From: JBQTIU01 sp052387815
GTDB lineage: Bacteria > Pseudomonadota > Alphaproteobacteria > CACIAM-22H2
Assembly (NCBI GenBank): GCA_052387815.1
Contig: JBQTIU010000102.1
Span: forward strand, 1-25,279
Direction: 5' to 3'
Length of the DNA stretch: 25,279 nt
In this document: in pieces, positions 14,356 through 21,583 of the stretch
Numbering within the stretch: position 1 is the stretch's first letter
Layout: the number at the start of each line of letters is the position of its first letter
The notes under the pieces: generated by a model
What the model saw: the letters and a program-made list of their open reading frames with translations, nothing else
Told to the model about the DNA's origin: nothing
Database searches by the model: none
Program-made: the position numbers and the translations under genes

Positions 14356-14712
14356 ATGGCCCGATCCGCACCGGTCAGCGTCGTGGAGACGCCGGAGTTC
14401 CGGTCGGCAACCCGCAAGCTGATGAACGAGGAGGAGCGGGCGGCGCTGGTGGATTACCTAGCGCATAACTGGACGGCCGGCGATCTGATTCCAGGCACGG
14501 GTGGGGTGCGCAAGCTTCGGTGGGGGCTGGAGGGGCGCGGCAAGCGTGGCGGCGCGCGGGTGATCTACTTCTACCACAGCGCCGACTTTCCGCTGTTCGC
14601 GCTCACCGCCTACGCCAAAAACGAGCGGGCGGACCTCAGTCAGGAGCAGCGAAACGATTTCCGGCGGCTAACCAAGCTGCTGATCGAGAGCTACGGAAGG
14701 AGGAAGCGATGA
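14356..14712 (+). CDS. RelE/HigB-type toxin
   Basis: 118 aa, like the HigB2 branch of the RelE/ParE superfamily, which cuts mRNA on the ribosome. Recognisable parts are the ETPEFRSATRKLMNEEERAA opening helix, the basic core GTGGVRKLRWGLEGRGKRGG (49-68), the strand RVIYFYHS and the late LTAYAKNERADLSQEQ segment. It comes first in the operon, the toxin-first order usual for higBA, and its stop overlaps the antitoxin ATG (ATGA). It lies with the antitoxin between two copies of a 102-bp direct repeat, inside an otherwise metabolic gene group. Catalytic residues cannot be assigned with certainty. Confidence 0.85.
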   Translation: MARSAPVSVVETPEFRSATRKLMNEEERAALVDYLAHNWTAGDLIPGTGGVRKLRWGLEGRGKRGGARVIYFYHSADFPLFALTAYAKNERADLSQEQRNDFRRLTKLLIESYGRRKR

Positions 14713-15005
14713 GCAAGGTGGCCGACAGCATCCGTCGTGGTCTCGAAGAGGCCGTGGCCTATGCCAAGTGCGAAGCGGACAAGAGCCGCTACTGCGTCCA
14801 TGTGCCGGAGCGGATCGATGTGCGGGCGATCCGCACCAAGCTCGGCATGACCCAAGAAGAATTTGCCGGCCGCTTCGGCTTCAGCGTCAACACGCTGCGC
14901 CACTGGGAGCAGGGCAAACGCCAGCCTGAAGGGCCAACACGCGCCTATCTGCTCGTTATCGATCGCGTGCCAAAGACCGTGCAGAAAGCCTTACGAGCCG
15001 CGTGA
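14709..15005 (+). CDS. HigA-type Xre-family antitoxin
   Basis: 98 aa. The C-terminal half is a Xre helix-turn-helix: VRAIRTKLGMTQEEFAGRFG continuing into FSVNTLRHWEQGKRQPEGP, the standard TQEEFA...LRHWEQGKR pattern. The N-terminal 45 residues would contact the toxin. The start ATG at 14709 has AGGAGGAAG directly ahead and overlaps the toxin stop. It should bind the toxin and repress the promoter at 14322-14350, possibly at the TGGACTAG repeats. A small 6-bp hairpin (15014-15029, CAGCAA/TTGCTG) follows, without a T run. Confidence 0.87.
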   Translation: MSKVADSIRRGLEEAVAYAKCEADKSRYCVHVPERIDVRAIRTKLGMTQEEFAGRFGFSVNTLRHWEQGKRQPEGPTRAYLLVIDRVPKTVQKALRAA

Positions 15006-15133
15006 CCGGGCGGCAGCAAGCATTTGCTGTTCGCTCGAACAACCGGCCCTGCGATAGCGTTCCCCGATGTTTTCTTTTGTTCGCCGGAAGTATGATCTAA
15101 CATACGGTTTTCATCGAATGATTGTCATTGACA

Positions 15134-15235
15134 ACGCTCTTCGGCCTGCTCCGCCTCACGTCTTGAGGAGGGCGGCACGGCCTCTGCAGGGGCCCGCGCG
15201 CCCGCCAGAACGCCAGCGGCCGACGAGGAGGAGGC
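15134..15235. repeat. 102-bp direct repeat, copy 2
   Basis: Near-identical copy of 14076-14177. It is preceded by TTGTCATTGACAA (15122-15134), a 6-bp inverted repeat around one base, right at the left boundary. The stretch 15006-15133 ahead of it is visibly more AT-rich than its surroundings. The 347-bp gap 15006-15352 also holds a short open frame (15271-15342). Confidence 0.9.
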
Positions 15236-15270
15236 GGCGCGATTCCACCTGTCACGAAGGAGAAGGGCCG

Positions 15271-15342
15271 ATGCCCAAGACGAGGCTGTCGCGGTCCCGA
15301 GCCGAAGAGATCCGCAGCCGCTCCGCCGTAACGGCCTCATGA
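15271..15342 (+). CDS. Possible 23-codon leader peptide before ugd
   Basis: ATG at 15271 follows GGAGAAGGG by a few bases, a strong ribosome site, and encodes MPKTRLSRSRAEEIRSRSAV plus three residues before a TGA, 10 bp ahead of the ugd start. The peptide is Arg/Ser-rich. It could couple translation to ugd or be a relic. Support is only the ribosome site and position. Confidence 0.25.
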   Translation: MPKTRLSRSRAEEIRSRSAVTAS

Positions 15343-15352
15343 GGTCATCGAC

Positions 15353-16678
15353 ATGCGAATCGCGATGATCGGCACGGGTTATGTCGGGCTTGTCTCCGGC
15401 GCCTGCTTCTCGGAATTCGGCGTCGATGTGGCCTGCCTCGACCAGGACGAGGACAAGATCGCCCGCCTCGAACGCGGCGAAATGCCGATCTACGAACCCG
15501 GCCTCGACGCCCTGGTGGCGAGCAACGTCAAGGCCGGACGCCTGTCCTTCGGCACCGACCTCGGCGCCGCGGTCAAGGGCGCCGATGCGGTGTTCATCGC
15601 GGTGGGCACGCCCTCGCGGCGGGGCGACGGCCATGCCGACCTGTCCCATGTCTTCGCCGCCGCCGAGGAGGTCGCGCGGGCGATCACCGCCTACACCGTC
15701 GTCGTCACCAAGTCGACCGTCCCGGTCGGCACCGGCCGCGAGGTGGGGCGACGGGTGCGGGCCGCGCGTCCCGACGCCGCCTTCGATGTCGTCTCGAATC
15801 CCGAGTTCCTGCGCGAAGGCTCGGCGATCGGCGATTTCATGCGCCCGGACCGGGTGGTGATCGGCGCCGAGTGCGAGCGCGCGCGCGAGGTCATGCGCAG
15901 CCTCTATCGGCCGCTCTATCTCATCGAGACGCCGATCGTCTTCACCTCGATCGAGACCGCCGAGCTCATCAAATACGCGGCCAACACGTTTCTCGCCGCC
16001 AAGATCACCTTCATCAACGAGATCGCCGATCTTTGCGAAAAGGTGGGCGCCGACGTCCACGACGTGGCGCGCGGGATCGGGCTCGACGGCCGCATCGGAC
16101 GGAAATTCCTGCACCCCGGCCCGGGCTACGGCGGCTCGTGCTTCCCCAAGGACACGGTGGCGCTGGTGCGGACCGCCGCGGAAGCGGGCGCGCCCCTCAA
16201 GATCGTCGAGACCGTGATCGCGGTCAACGCGAGCCGCAAGAAGCGGATGGCGGACAAGGTCGTCCGCGCTTGCGGCGGCAGCGTCAAGGACAAGACGATC
16301 GCGGTCTTGGGCCTCACCTTCAAGCCCAATACCGACGACATGCGCGAGGCGCCCAGCCTCGACATCGTGCCGGCGCTCCAGGCGGCGGGCGCCAATGTCA
16401 AGGCCTACGACCCCGAGGGCATGGACGAGGCGCGGCCGCTGTTGCGCGGCGTGGCGCTGTGCGAGAGCGCCTACGCGGCGATGGCCGGCGCCGACGCGCT
16501 GGTCGTCCTCACCGAATGGAACGAGTTCCGCACCCTCGACCTCAAGCGGGTCAAATCGCTGATGCGCGCGAGCGTGATCGTCGATCTCCGCAACATCTAT
16601 TCGCCGGCCGAGATGGCGGCGGCGGGGTTCGCCTACACCGGCATCGGCCGCGCCGCCCCCCCACGGGAAATGCCCTAG
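15353..16678 (+). CDS. ugd: UDP-glucose 6-dehydrogenase
   Basis: Oxidises UDP-glucose to UDP-glucuronate with two NAD+; 441 aa, normal length. The Rossmann GTGYVG is at 7-12, the YEPGL motif at 47-51, TKSTVPVGT at 119-127, the active-site lysine K207 in ELIKYAANTFLA, and the catalytic C263 in GYGGSCFPKD. The NAD/UDP-binding C-terminal domain ends near 430. The ATG at 15353 has GAGG ten bases ahead. It uses the product of GalU and is followed 3 bp later by the phosphohexomutase gene, so the two are one operon. Before the higBA-type insertion it probably followed galU more closely. Confidence 0.95.
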   Translation: MRIAMIGTGYVGLVSGACFSEFGVDVACLDQDEDKIARLERGEMPIYEPGLDALVASNVKAGRLSFGTDLGAAVKGADAVFIAVGTPSRRGDGHADLSHVFAAAEEVARAITAYTVVVTKSTVPVGTGREVGRRVRAARPDAAFDVVSNPEFLREGSAIGDFMRPDRVVIGAECERAREVMRSLYRPLYLIETPIVFTSIETAELIKYAANTFLAAKITFINEIADLCEKVGADVHDVARGIGLDGRIGRKFLHPGPGYGGSCFPKDTVALVRTAAEAGAPLKIVETVIAVNASRKKRMADKVVRACGGSVKDKTIAVLGLTFKPNTDDMREAPSLDIVPALQAAGANVKAYDPEGMDEARPLLRGVALCESAYAAMAGADALVVLTEWNEFRTLDLKRVKSLMRASVIVDLRNIYSPAEMAAAGFAYTGIGRAAPPREMP

Positions 16679-16681
16679 ACC

Positions 16682-18064
16682 ATGACCGCGGCCCACGAGT
16701 TCGATCCGAGCGTGCTTCGCGAATACGACATTCGCGGCATCGTCGGCCGGACCTTGTCGGGGGCGGACGCGCGCGCGGTGGGACGCGGCTTCGGCACGCG
16801 GGTGATCCGCGCCGGCGGCCGGCGCGCCGCCCTCGGCTGGGACGGGCGCCCGTCGTCGCCCGAGCTGGCGGCGGCGCTCGCCGAGGGCCTGGCGGCGGCC
16901 GGCGTCGAGGTGCTGCGCATCGGCCTCGGGCCGTCGCCGATGCTCTATTACGCGGTCCACGCGCTGGCGCTCGACGGCGGGGTGATGGTGACGGGCTCGC
17001 ACAACCCGCCCGAGTACAACGGCTTCAAGATGATGCTGGGCCAGGCGAGCTTTTGGGGTCGCGACATCCAGGCGCTCGGGGCCGCCGCGGCGGCCGGCGA
17101 CTTCGCCGCCGGGGCAGGCCGCATCGCCGACCGGGCGGTGTTCGCCGACTATGTCGGTCGGCTCGGCGAGGCGTTCCGGGGCGGCCGGGCGCTGAGCGTG
17201 GCCTGGGACGCCGGCAACGGCGCCGCCGGTCCCGCCATGGCCGCGCTCGCCGCGCGCCTGCCCGGCCGCCATATCGTGCTCAACGAGTCGGTCGACGGCC
17301 GCTTTCCCGCCCATCATCCCGATCCGAGCGTGCCCGAGAACCTCGCCCAGCTCCAAGCGGCGGTCAGCGAGGGCCGCGCCGACCTCGGCATCGCCTTCGA
17401 CGGCGACGGCGACCGCATCGGCGTGGTCGACGGCGAGGCGCGCATCCTGTGGGGCGATCAGCTGCTCGCCATTCTCGCCCGCGACGTGCTGGCCGAGCGG
17501 CCCGGGGCGACCATCATCGCCGATGTCAAGGCGAGCCAAGTGCTGTTCGACGAGATCGCGCGGCTCGGCGGTCGGCCCTTGATGTGGCGCACCGGCCATT
17601 CGCTGATCAAGACCAAGATGGCCGAGACCGGCGCCCCGCTGGCCGGGGAGATGAGCGGCCACATCTTTTTCGCCGACCGCTGGTACGGGTTCGACGACGC
17701 GCTCTATGCCGCCGTGCGGCTGTTGTCCGTCCTGGCGCGGACCGGCGACAGCCTGGCCGCGCTGCGCGACCGCTTGCCCAAGGCGGTCAACACGCCCGAA
17801 CTCCGCATCCCGTGCCCGGAGACGCGCAAATTCGCGGCCATCGAGGAGGTGAAGGCCCGCCTGACCGCGGCCGGTGCCGAGTTCTGCGACATCGACGGGG
17901 CGCGGGTGCGGACCGCCGACGGCTGGTGGCTGCTGCGCGCGTCCAATACCCAGGACGCGCTGGTGGCGCGCTGCGAGGCGCGCGAGGAGGCCGGGCTCGT
18001 GCGGCTCAAGGCCGAGCTCATGCGCCAGCTCCGCTTGAGCGGCGTTTCGCCGCCGCGGCTCTAG
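16682..18064 (+). CDS. Phosphomannomutase/phosphoglucomutase
   Basis: Interconverts hexose-6- and hexose-1-phosphates, giving glucose-1-phosphate for GalU and mannose-1-phosphate; 460 aa as in the AlgC/ManB type. The phosphoserine S106 is in TGSHNPPEYNG (104-114), the metal loop DGDGDR is at 240-245, the sugar-binding GEMSGH at 322-327, and the phosphate-binding RASNT at 419-423. All four domains are complete. It starts 3 bp after ugd and is the last of the nucleotide-sugar group. Whether mannose or glucose is preferred cannot be read from the sequence. Confidence 0.93.
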   Translation: MTAAHEFDPSVLREYDIRGIVGRTLSGADARAVGRGFGTRVIRAGGRRAALGWDGRPSSPELAAALAEGLAAAGVEVLRIGLGPSPMLYYAVHALALDGGVMVTGSHNPPEYNGFKMMLGQASFWGRDIQALGAAAAAGDFAAGAGRIADRAVFADYVGRLGEAFRGGRALSVAWDAGNGAAGPAMAALAARLPGRHIVLNESVDGRFPAHHPDPSVPENLAQLQAAVSEGRADLGIAFDGDGDRIGVVDGEARILWGDQLLAILARDVLAERPGATIIADVKASQVLFDEIARLGGRPLMWRTGHSLIKTKMAETGAPLAGEMSGHIFFADRWYGFDDALYAAVRLLSVLARTGDSLAALRDRLPKAVNTPELRIPCPETRKFAAIEEVKARLTAAGAEFCDIDGARVRTADGWWLLRASNTQDALVARCEAREEAGLVRLKAELMRQLRLSGVSPPRL

Positions 18065-18092
18065 GAGCCGCTCGTCCCAAGGGGGGCGCGAC

Positions 18093-18521
18093 ATTCGCTT
18101 CTTTTTCTATGGGACATTGATGGACGAAGAGGTCCGGCGTGCCGTCCTCGGCAGCCTGGCGCCGTCTTCGACCGAGCCGGCCCGGCTCGAAGGGTGGCGG
18201 CGGATCGCGGTGGCCGGCGCCTCGTATCCGATCATCGTTCGCAGGGGCAGGCGGCGCGTCGAGGGCGTGCTGGCGCGCGGCCTCGATCGGCAAGCGCTCC
18301 CCGTGCTCGCCGCCTACGAGGGCAAGGAATTCGCCGCCATCGCGCTGCCGGTGCGCACGCGGGCGGGCCGGAGGCTTTCGGCCCGGGTCTTCGTGCCGGC
18401 GCCGGGCACACCGGTCGGAAGCGCGGGCGGGTGGGACTTGGCGCTGTGGCAGCGTCGCCACAAGCGGCGCACTCTTGGCGCCCTCAAGAGTGCGGAGACG
18501 CCGCCAAACCCGCGGCGCTAG
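18093..18521 (+). CDS. Gamma-glutamylcyclotransferase-like (AIG2) protein with probable ATT start
   Basis: The family needs an N-terminal FFFYGTLMD substrate-binding loop. That sequence is present in frame at 18099-18125, but no ATG, GTG or TTG lies upstream of it; the only candidate is ATT at 18093, with AAGGGGGG (18079-18086) six bases ahead. Starting instead at TTG 18117 or ATG 18120 would cut off the FFFYG loop. From ATT the product is 142 aa: YGTLM at about 6-10, GWRRIAVAGASYPII, VEGVLARGL, and the catalytic-type glutamate in AAYEGKEF. The last 25 residues are basic and unlike the family. The alternative is that ATG mutated to ATT and the gene is weakly expressed or dying. It faces the DD-carboxypeptidase gene, 3 bp apart. 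Confidence 0.7.
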   Translation: MRFFFYGTLMDEEVRRAVLGSLAPSSTEPARLEGWRRIAVAGASYPIIVRRGRRRVEGVLARGLDRQALPVLAAYEGKEFAAIALPVRTRAGRRLSARVFVPAPGTPVGSAGGWDLALWQRRHKRRTLGALKSAETPPNPRR

Positions 18522-18524
18522 GAT

Positions 18525-19799
18525 TCAATTGGCGGCGACGCGCACCGACCCTTTGAGGTCGGCCGGCGACAGCATCAGGCAGTCGTGCTTGTGGCGCTCG
18601 AGCGCGCGGCAGGCCGTGCGGGCCTCGGCTTGCGTCAATCCGAGCAGCCGGGCGCGATAGAGCGGCGACTTGCGGCGCTCGATCGTCCCGACCTCGATCG
18701 CCGCCTCGGTCAACTGGCCGGCGGCGAGCTTGGCGGCGGTCTCGGCGGCGCGCCGGGCCGCCTCGGCGCGCGCGAACACGCCCACCTGTATGGCCCAGTC
18801 CCGATCCGCGGCCAAGGCGCGCGGCTCCGGCGCAGCCTGCGGGACGCTGTCGGCGGCGTGCGCCCGCGCTGCCGGGCGGGGAGCCGCCCCGCCTTGCACC
18901 GGCTCGGCGGCAGCGGCCTGGCCCGCCGCCCGACCGCTGCGCGCGTCGGCCTGGCGGACGGGCGGCAGCGCCGGGGCGCGGGCAAAGCCGGCATCCAAGA
19001 GGCGGACCATCTCCTGGTCGCGGGCGGCGGCCGAGAGACCGCCCAACACCACCCCGATCAGGCGCCGCTCGCCGCGCCGCGCCGAGGCGACAAGGTTGTA
19101 GCCCGAGGCGCGGATGAAGCCGGTCTTGAGGCCGTCGGCGCCTTGGTACCAACCGATCAGCCGGTTGTGGTTGGGGTGAAGCTGACCGCCAAAGGCGAAC
19201 TCGCTCGCCGAGAAAAAGTGGTAGTGGTGCGGGAAATGACGGATCAGGGCGCGCGCCAGGATCGCGAGGTCGTGCGCCGTCGACACCTGCTCGGGGTTCG
19301 GCAGGCCGGAGGCGTTCTCGAACCTGGTGCGGTTCATGCCCAATCGGCGCGCGCGCTGGGTCATGGCGCGGGCGAAGCGCTCCTCGCTGCCGGCCAGCGC
19401 CTCGGCCGCGACCGCCGCCGCATCGTTGGCGGATTTGGTGATCAGGCCGAGGATCGCCTCGCGGACGGTGATGAGGTCGCCTTCCTCGAGCCCGAGCTTG
19501 GTCGGCGACTGGGCGGCGGCATGGGCCGAAACCGGCATCGGCGTCGACAGCTGGAGCCGGCCCGCGTCGAGCGCCTCGAACAACAGATAGATCGTCATCA
19601 TCTTGGCGAGCGAGGCGGGATGCCGTTGCTCATCGGCGTCGTGCTTGTAGAGCACCCGGCCGCTGTCGGCTTCGACGACGATGGAGGCGAATTTGGCTGC
19701 GGCCGGCGCGGCGATCAACAGCGAGGCGATCGCCACCCATGCGGCGCGATACCGCCACTTGTGCACGGCCACGGGGGCCGATCCGCCGTCCCGACCCAT
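18525..19799 (-). CDS. D-alanyl-D-alanine carboxypeptidase with C-terminal SPOR domain
   Basis: A periplasmic serine-type PBP5/6-family enzyme that trims peptidoglycan stem peptides; 424 aa. A signal peptide covers about 1-36 (ending APAAA-K). Active-site motifs are SxxK at 63-66 (S63, K66), SAN at 123-125 and KTG at 225-227. After a Pro/Ala-rich linker (about 275-340), a SPOR domain (about 343-420, WAIQVGVFARAEAARRAAE) should direct it to denuded glycan at the division site. The ATG at 19799 is preferred; GTG at 19805 is possible, and GGGGGG precedes both. It lacks the amphipathic membrane tail of PBP5, its place being taken by SPOR, an arrangement known in alphaproteobacteria. Confidence 0.92.
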   Translation of the reverse strand: MGRDGGSAPVAVHKWRYRAAWVAIASLLIAAPAAAKFASIVVEADSGRVLYKHDADEQRHPASLAKMMTIYLLFEALDAGRLQLSTPMPVSAHAAAQSPTKLGLEEGDLITVREAILGLITKSANDAAAVAAEALAGSEERFARAMTQRARRLGMNRTRFENASGLPNPEQVSTAHDLAILARALIRHFPHHYHFFSASEFAFGGQLHPNHNRLIGWYQGADGLKTGFIRASGYNLVASARRGERRLIGVVLGGLSAAARDQEMVRLLDAGFARAPALPPVRQADARSGRAAGQAAAAEPVQGGAAPRPAARAHAADSVPQAAPEPRALAADRDWAIQVGVFARAEAARRAAETAAKLAAGQLTEAAIEVGTIERRKSPLYRARLLGLTQAEARTACRALERHKHDCLMLSPADLKGSVRVAAN

Positions 19800-19841
19800 T
19801 GCCACGCGCCCCCCGGCCTTGGTTTTCCCCCGATTCTCAAC

Positions 19842-19870
19842 AGGTTACGGTAAATGCCCGGGACTGTCCA
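19842..19870 (-). promoter_or_regulatory. Possible promoter of the DD-carboxypeptidase gene
   Basis: On the minus strand TGGACA (19870-19865), a 17-bp spacer, then TAACCT (19847-19842). The -35 is good and the -10 is weak. The rest of the gap 19806-20017 shows nothing distinct. Confidence 0.3.
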
Positions 19871-20017
19871 CCAAAAATTGCGGGATTCCATCGGGTTAGT
19901 GGCTTGTGCCCCGGGCGGAAGGCGGCTTGCGATGATTGCAGCCTTGCCTCGCCGGCCGCGCGGTGCCAAGACAGCGGGGCGTCCCGACCCACGGATAACG
20001 GCCGTCGAATAGATAGA

Positions 20018-20722
20018 ATGACGTCCCGCTCCATGATTGCCGCGCTCTTGGCGCTGGTCGCCCTCGGGGCCTGCGCCTACCGGGGCGGGATCGAGGATCC
20101 CGTGACCCGCTATTTCACGTTGTTCAGCTATATCGGGGGCGAGGACATCCGTGCCCAATGCGCCCCCGGCCGGCCGGCGCAATACCGCCTGGTTTATAAC
20201 GCCGTGTGGGCGGAGCAGGTGCGGACCTACGATGTGAAGCGCAGCGCCGCGGGCGACGGAGCGATGCTGTTCAGCCATGTGCTCGGCGGCGGCGGCATCG
20301 TCGCGACCCTCGATCCCACCGATCCGACCGGTCCGTGGCGCGGGCGGTCGGCCGAGACCCGCCTCGACGAAGCCCGCTACCTGGAGCTGATCCGGGCCAT
20401 CGAGGCGAGCGGTTTCGGCACACCGGCGCCGGACGGCCTGACGCTGCCATCGTGGAGCTTCCACTGGCTGGTCAGCGCCTGCGCCGAAGGCCGGTTCCAC
20501 TTCAACGCCTGGCTCCATCCGTCGGCGCGGTTCGATGACATCCGCTTCGCCGAGCCGCTGTTTGCCGCCGACCGCACGGGGGTTGCGGTCAGCCCGCCGC
20601 GGGCGATCGACGTCGCCGAACAAACCCTCGGTCCGGGCGGCAACCAGAAGGACGTGCGCTACCCGAGTTTCCAGGTCCGGGTCGGACCTCGGGGCCTGGT
20701 CGGAAATCCGAGCTTTTTCTGA
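20018..20722 (+). CDS. Putative lipoprotein of unknown function
   Basis: 234 aa. The N-terminus MTSRSMIAALLALVALGACA is a lipoprotein signal with the lipobox LGAC, giving a lipidated Cys19. The mature part has no recognised domain. It is soluble and mixed, with a GEDIRAQCAPG stretch that supplies another Cys, a LPSWSFHWLVSACAEGRFHF core and a C-terminal NQKDVRYPSFQVRVG. It is probably attached to the inner or outer membrane on the periplasmic side; the residue after Cys is Ala, so outer-membrane sorting is likely if E. coli rules apply. It is transcribed away from the DD-carboxypeptidase gene. No ribosome site stands out. The longer upstream frame is not supported. Confidence 0.75.
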   Translation: MTSRSMIAALLALVALGACAYRGGIEDPVTRYFTLFSYIGGEDIRAQCAPGRPAQYRLVYNAVWAEQVRTYDVKRSAAGDGAMLFSHVLGGGGIVATLDPTDPTGPWRGRSAETRLDEARYLELIRAIEASGFGTPAPDGLTLPSWSFHWLVSACAEGRFHFNAWLHPSARFDDIRFAEPLFAADRTGVAVSPPRAIDVAEQTLGPGGNQKDVRYPSFQVRVGPRGLVGNPSFF

Positions 20723-20765
20723 TCGTTAGGCTTATTTCTCCGGCCTTGGACGCGGCCGGCGAGGG

Positions 20766-20800
20766 TTTTTGTTGCAGTGCCATATCGCATTGCACAAAAA
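20766..20800. promoter_or_regulatory. TGC-rich inverted repeat, candidate PhaR operator
   Basis: TTTTTGTTGCAGTGC at the left and GCATTGCACAAAAA at the right are imperfect inverted copies that end four bases before the phasin -35 box. TGC-rich sites of this sort are bound by PhaR, the repressor that releases phaP when polyhydroxyalkanoate granules form. The assignment rests on the motif and the phasin gene. Confidence 0.5.
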
Positions 20801-20804
20801 TCCC

Positions 20805-20832
20805 TTGACAGGCCAGATAATCCGCCTATATT
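20805..20832 (+). promoter_or_regulatory. Phasin promoter
   Basis: TTGACA (20805-20810), a 16-bp spacer and TATATT (20827-20832): a near-consensus housekeeping promoter, in keeping with the abundance of phasins. The start would be near 20839. Confidence 0.7.
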
Positions 20833-20841
20833 ACGCCGATG

Positions 20842-20852
20842 CTGCACCGCAA
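20842..20852. promoter_or_regulatory. Second candidate PhaR site
   Basis: CTGCACCGCAA matches the CTGC-N3-GCAG form reported for PhaR sites of alphaproteobacteria in all but the last base. It lies just past the predicted transcription start, a position that would block initiation. Confidence 0.45.
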
Positions 20853-20945
20853 CATATCGGGGCATCAGACCGAGGTTCCGCGATACGGCCGTGCGGCCGT
20901 TTGTCGCCAGCCTGAAGCACCCCAGTCCAATGGAGTGTCGAATCG

Positions 20946-21458
20946 ATGACCGCCAAACTGAAAGGGAAAGCGATGAAGGACATGAAAGCAGTGAAGGACA
21001 TGACCGAAAATCTTGCCGCGACCGGCGCGGAGTTCACCCACAAGACCTACGATCGGATGGTCGGCACCGCCACCGAGCAGGCCGAAAAGGCCGCCGGCAC
21101 GGCGTTCAAGGCGTTCGAGGACGCGGCCAAGTTCTCGCAGGAGAATCTCAACGCCTATCTCGCCGCCTCGGCGATCGTCGCCAAGGGCGCCGAGAACGCC
21201 GGCAAGGCCTGGATGGCCTTCTCGCAGGAGGCGTTCGCCGCCTACACCGAGCGTGCCAGGAGCCTGCTCGGGGTGAAGACCCTGCGCGAAGTCGTCGACC
21301 TCAACAGCGAGGCGACCAAGGCGACGTTCGAGAAGTTCGTCGCCGAGAGCACCAGGCTGTTGGAGATGACGGTCAAGGTCGCCAATCAGGCCGCCGAGCC
21401 GATCAACGCGCGGCTCAACGTCGCGGTCGAGAAGCTGTTCAAGCCGATCGCGGTTTGA
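20946..21458 (+). CDS. Phasin family protein (PHA granule-associated)
   Basis: 170 aa, helical throughout, without signal peptide or membrane segment. The central part (about 45-125) has the phasin-type amphipathic helices: QAEKAAGTAFKAFEDAAKFS, then NAYLAASAIVAKGAENAGKA and FSQEAFAAYTERARSLLG. The C-terminal part SEATKATFEKFVAESTRLLE is also typical. Phasins coat polyhydroxyalkanoate granules and control their size. The ATG at 20946 has GGAG twelve bases ahead; an in-frame ATG at 20973 has a better AAAGGGAAA site and would remove nine Lys-rich residues. It is a single gene with its own promoter, two candidate PhaR sites and a strong terminator. Confidence 0.9.
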   Translation: MTAKLKGKAMKDMKAVKDMTENLAATGAEFTHKTYDRMVGTATEQAEKAAGTAFKAFEDAAKFSQENLNAYLAASAIVAKGAENAGKAWMAFSQEAFAAYTERARSLLGVKTLREVVDLNSEATKATFEKFVAESTRLLEMTVKVANQAAEPINARLNVAVEKLFKPIAV

Positions 21459-21491
21459 TCCCTCGAGCCGAATTCGAGGGGCCGAATGGCA

Positions 21492-21522
21492 GGCCCGGCG
21501 GAGCGATCCGCCGGGCCTTTTT
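21492..21522 (+). terminator. Rho-independent terminator of the phasin gene
   Basis: A perfect 11-bp stem (GGCCCGGCGGA at 21492-21502, TCCGCCGGGCC at 21507-21517) around a GCGA tetraloop is followed by TTTTT. It stands 34 bp after the phasin stop. Confidence 0.92.
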
Positions 21523-21583
21523 CTTATCTTCCGCGCCGGTCGCGCTGGCGGGCGAGCGCCTGCCGGCCGGCGGGCGCCACGGT

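Noticed and set aside
15125..18094. 989-aa minus-strand open frame
   Set aside because: Antisense to ugd and the phosphohexomutase gene, with shadow-type composition and no domain.
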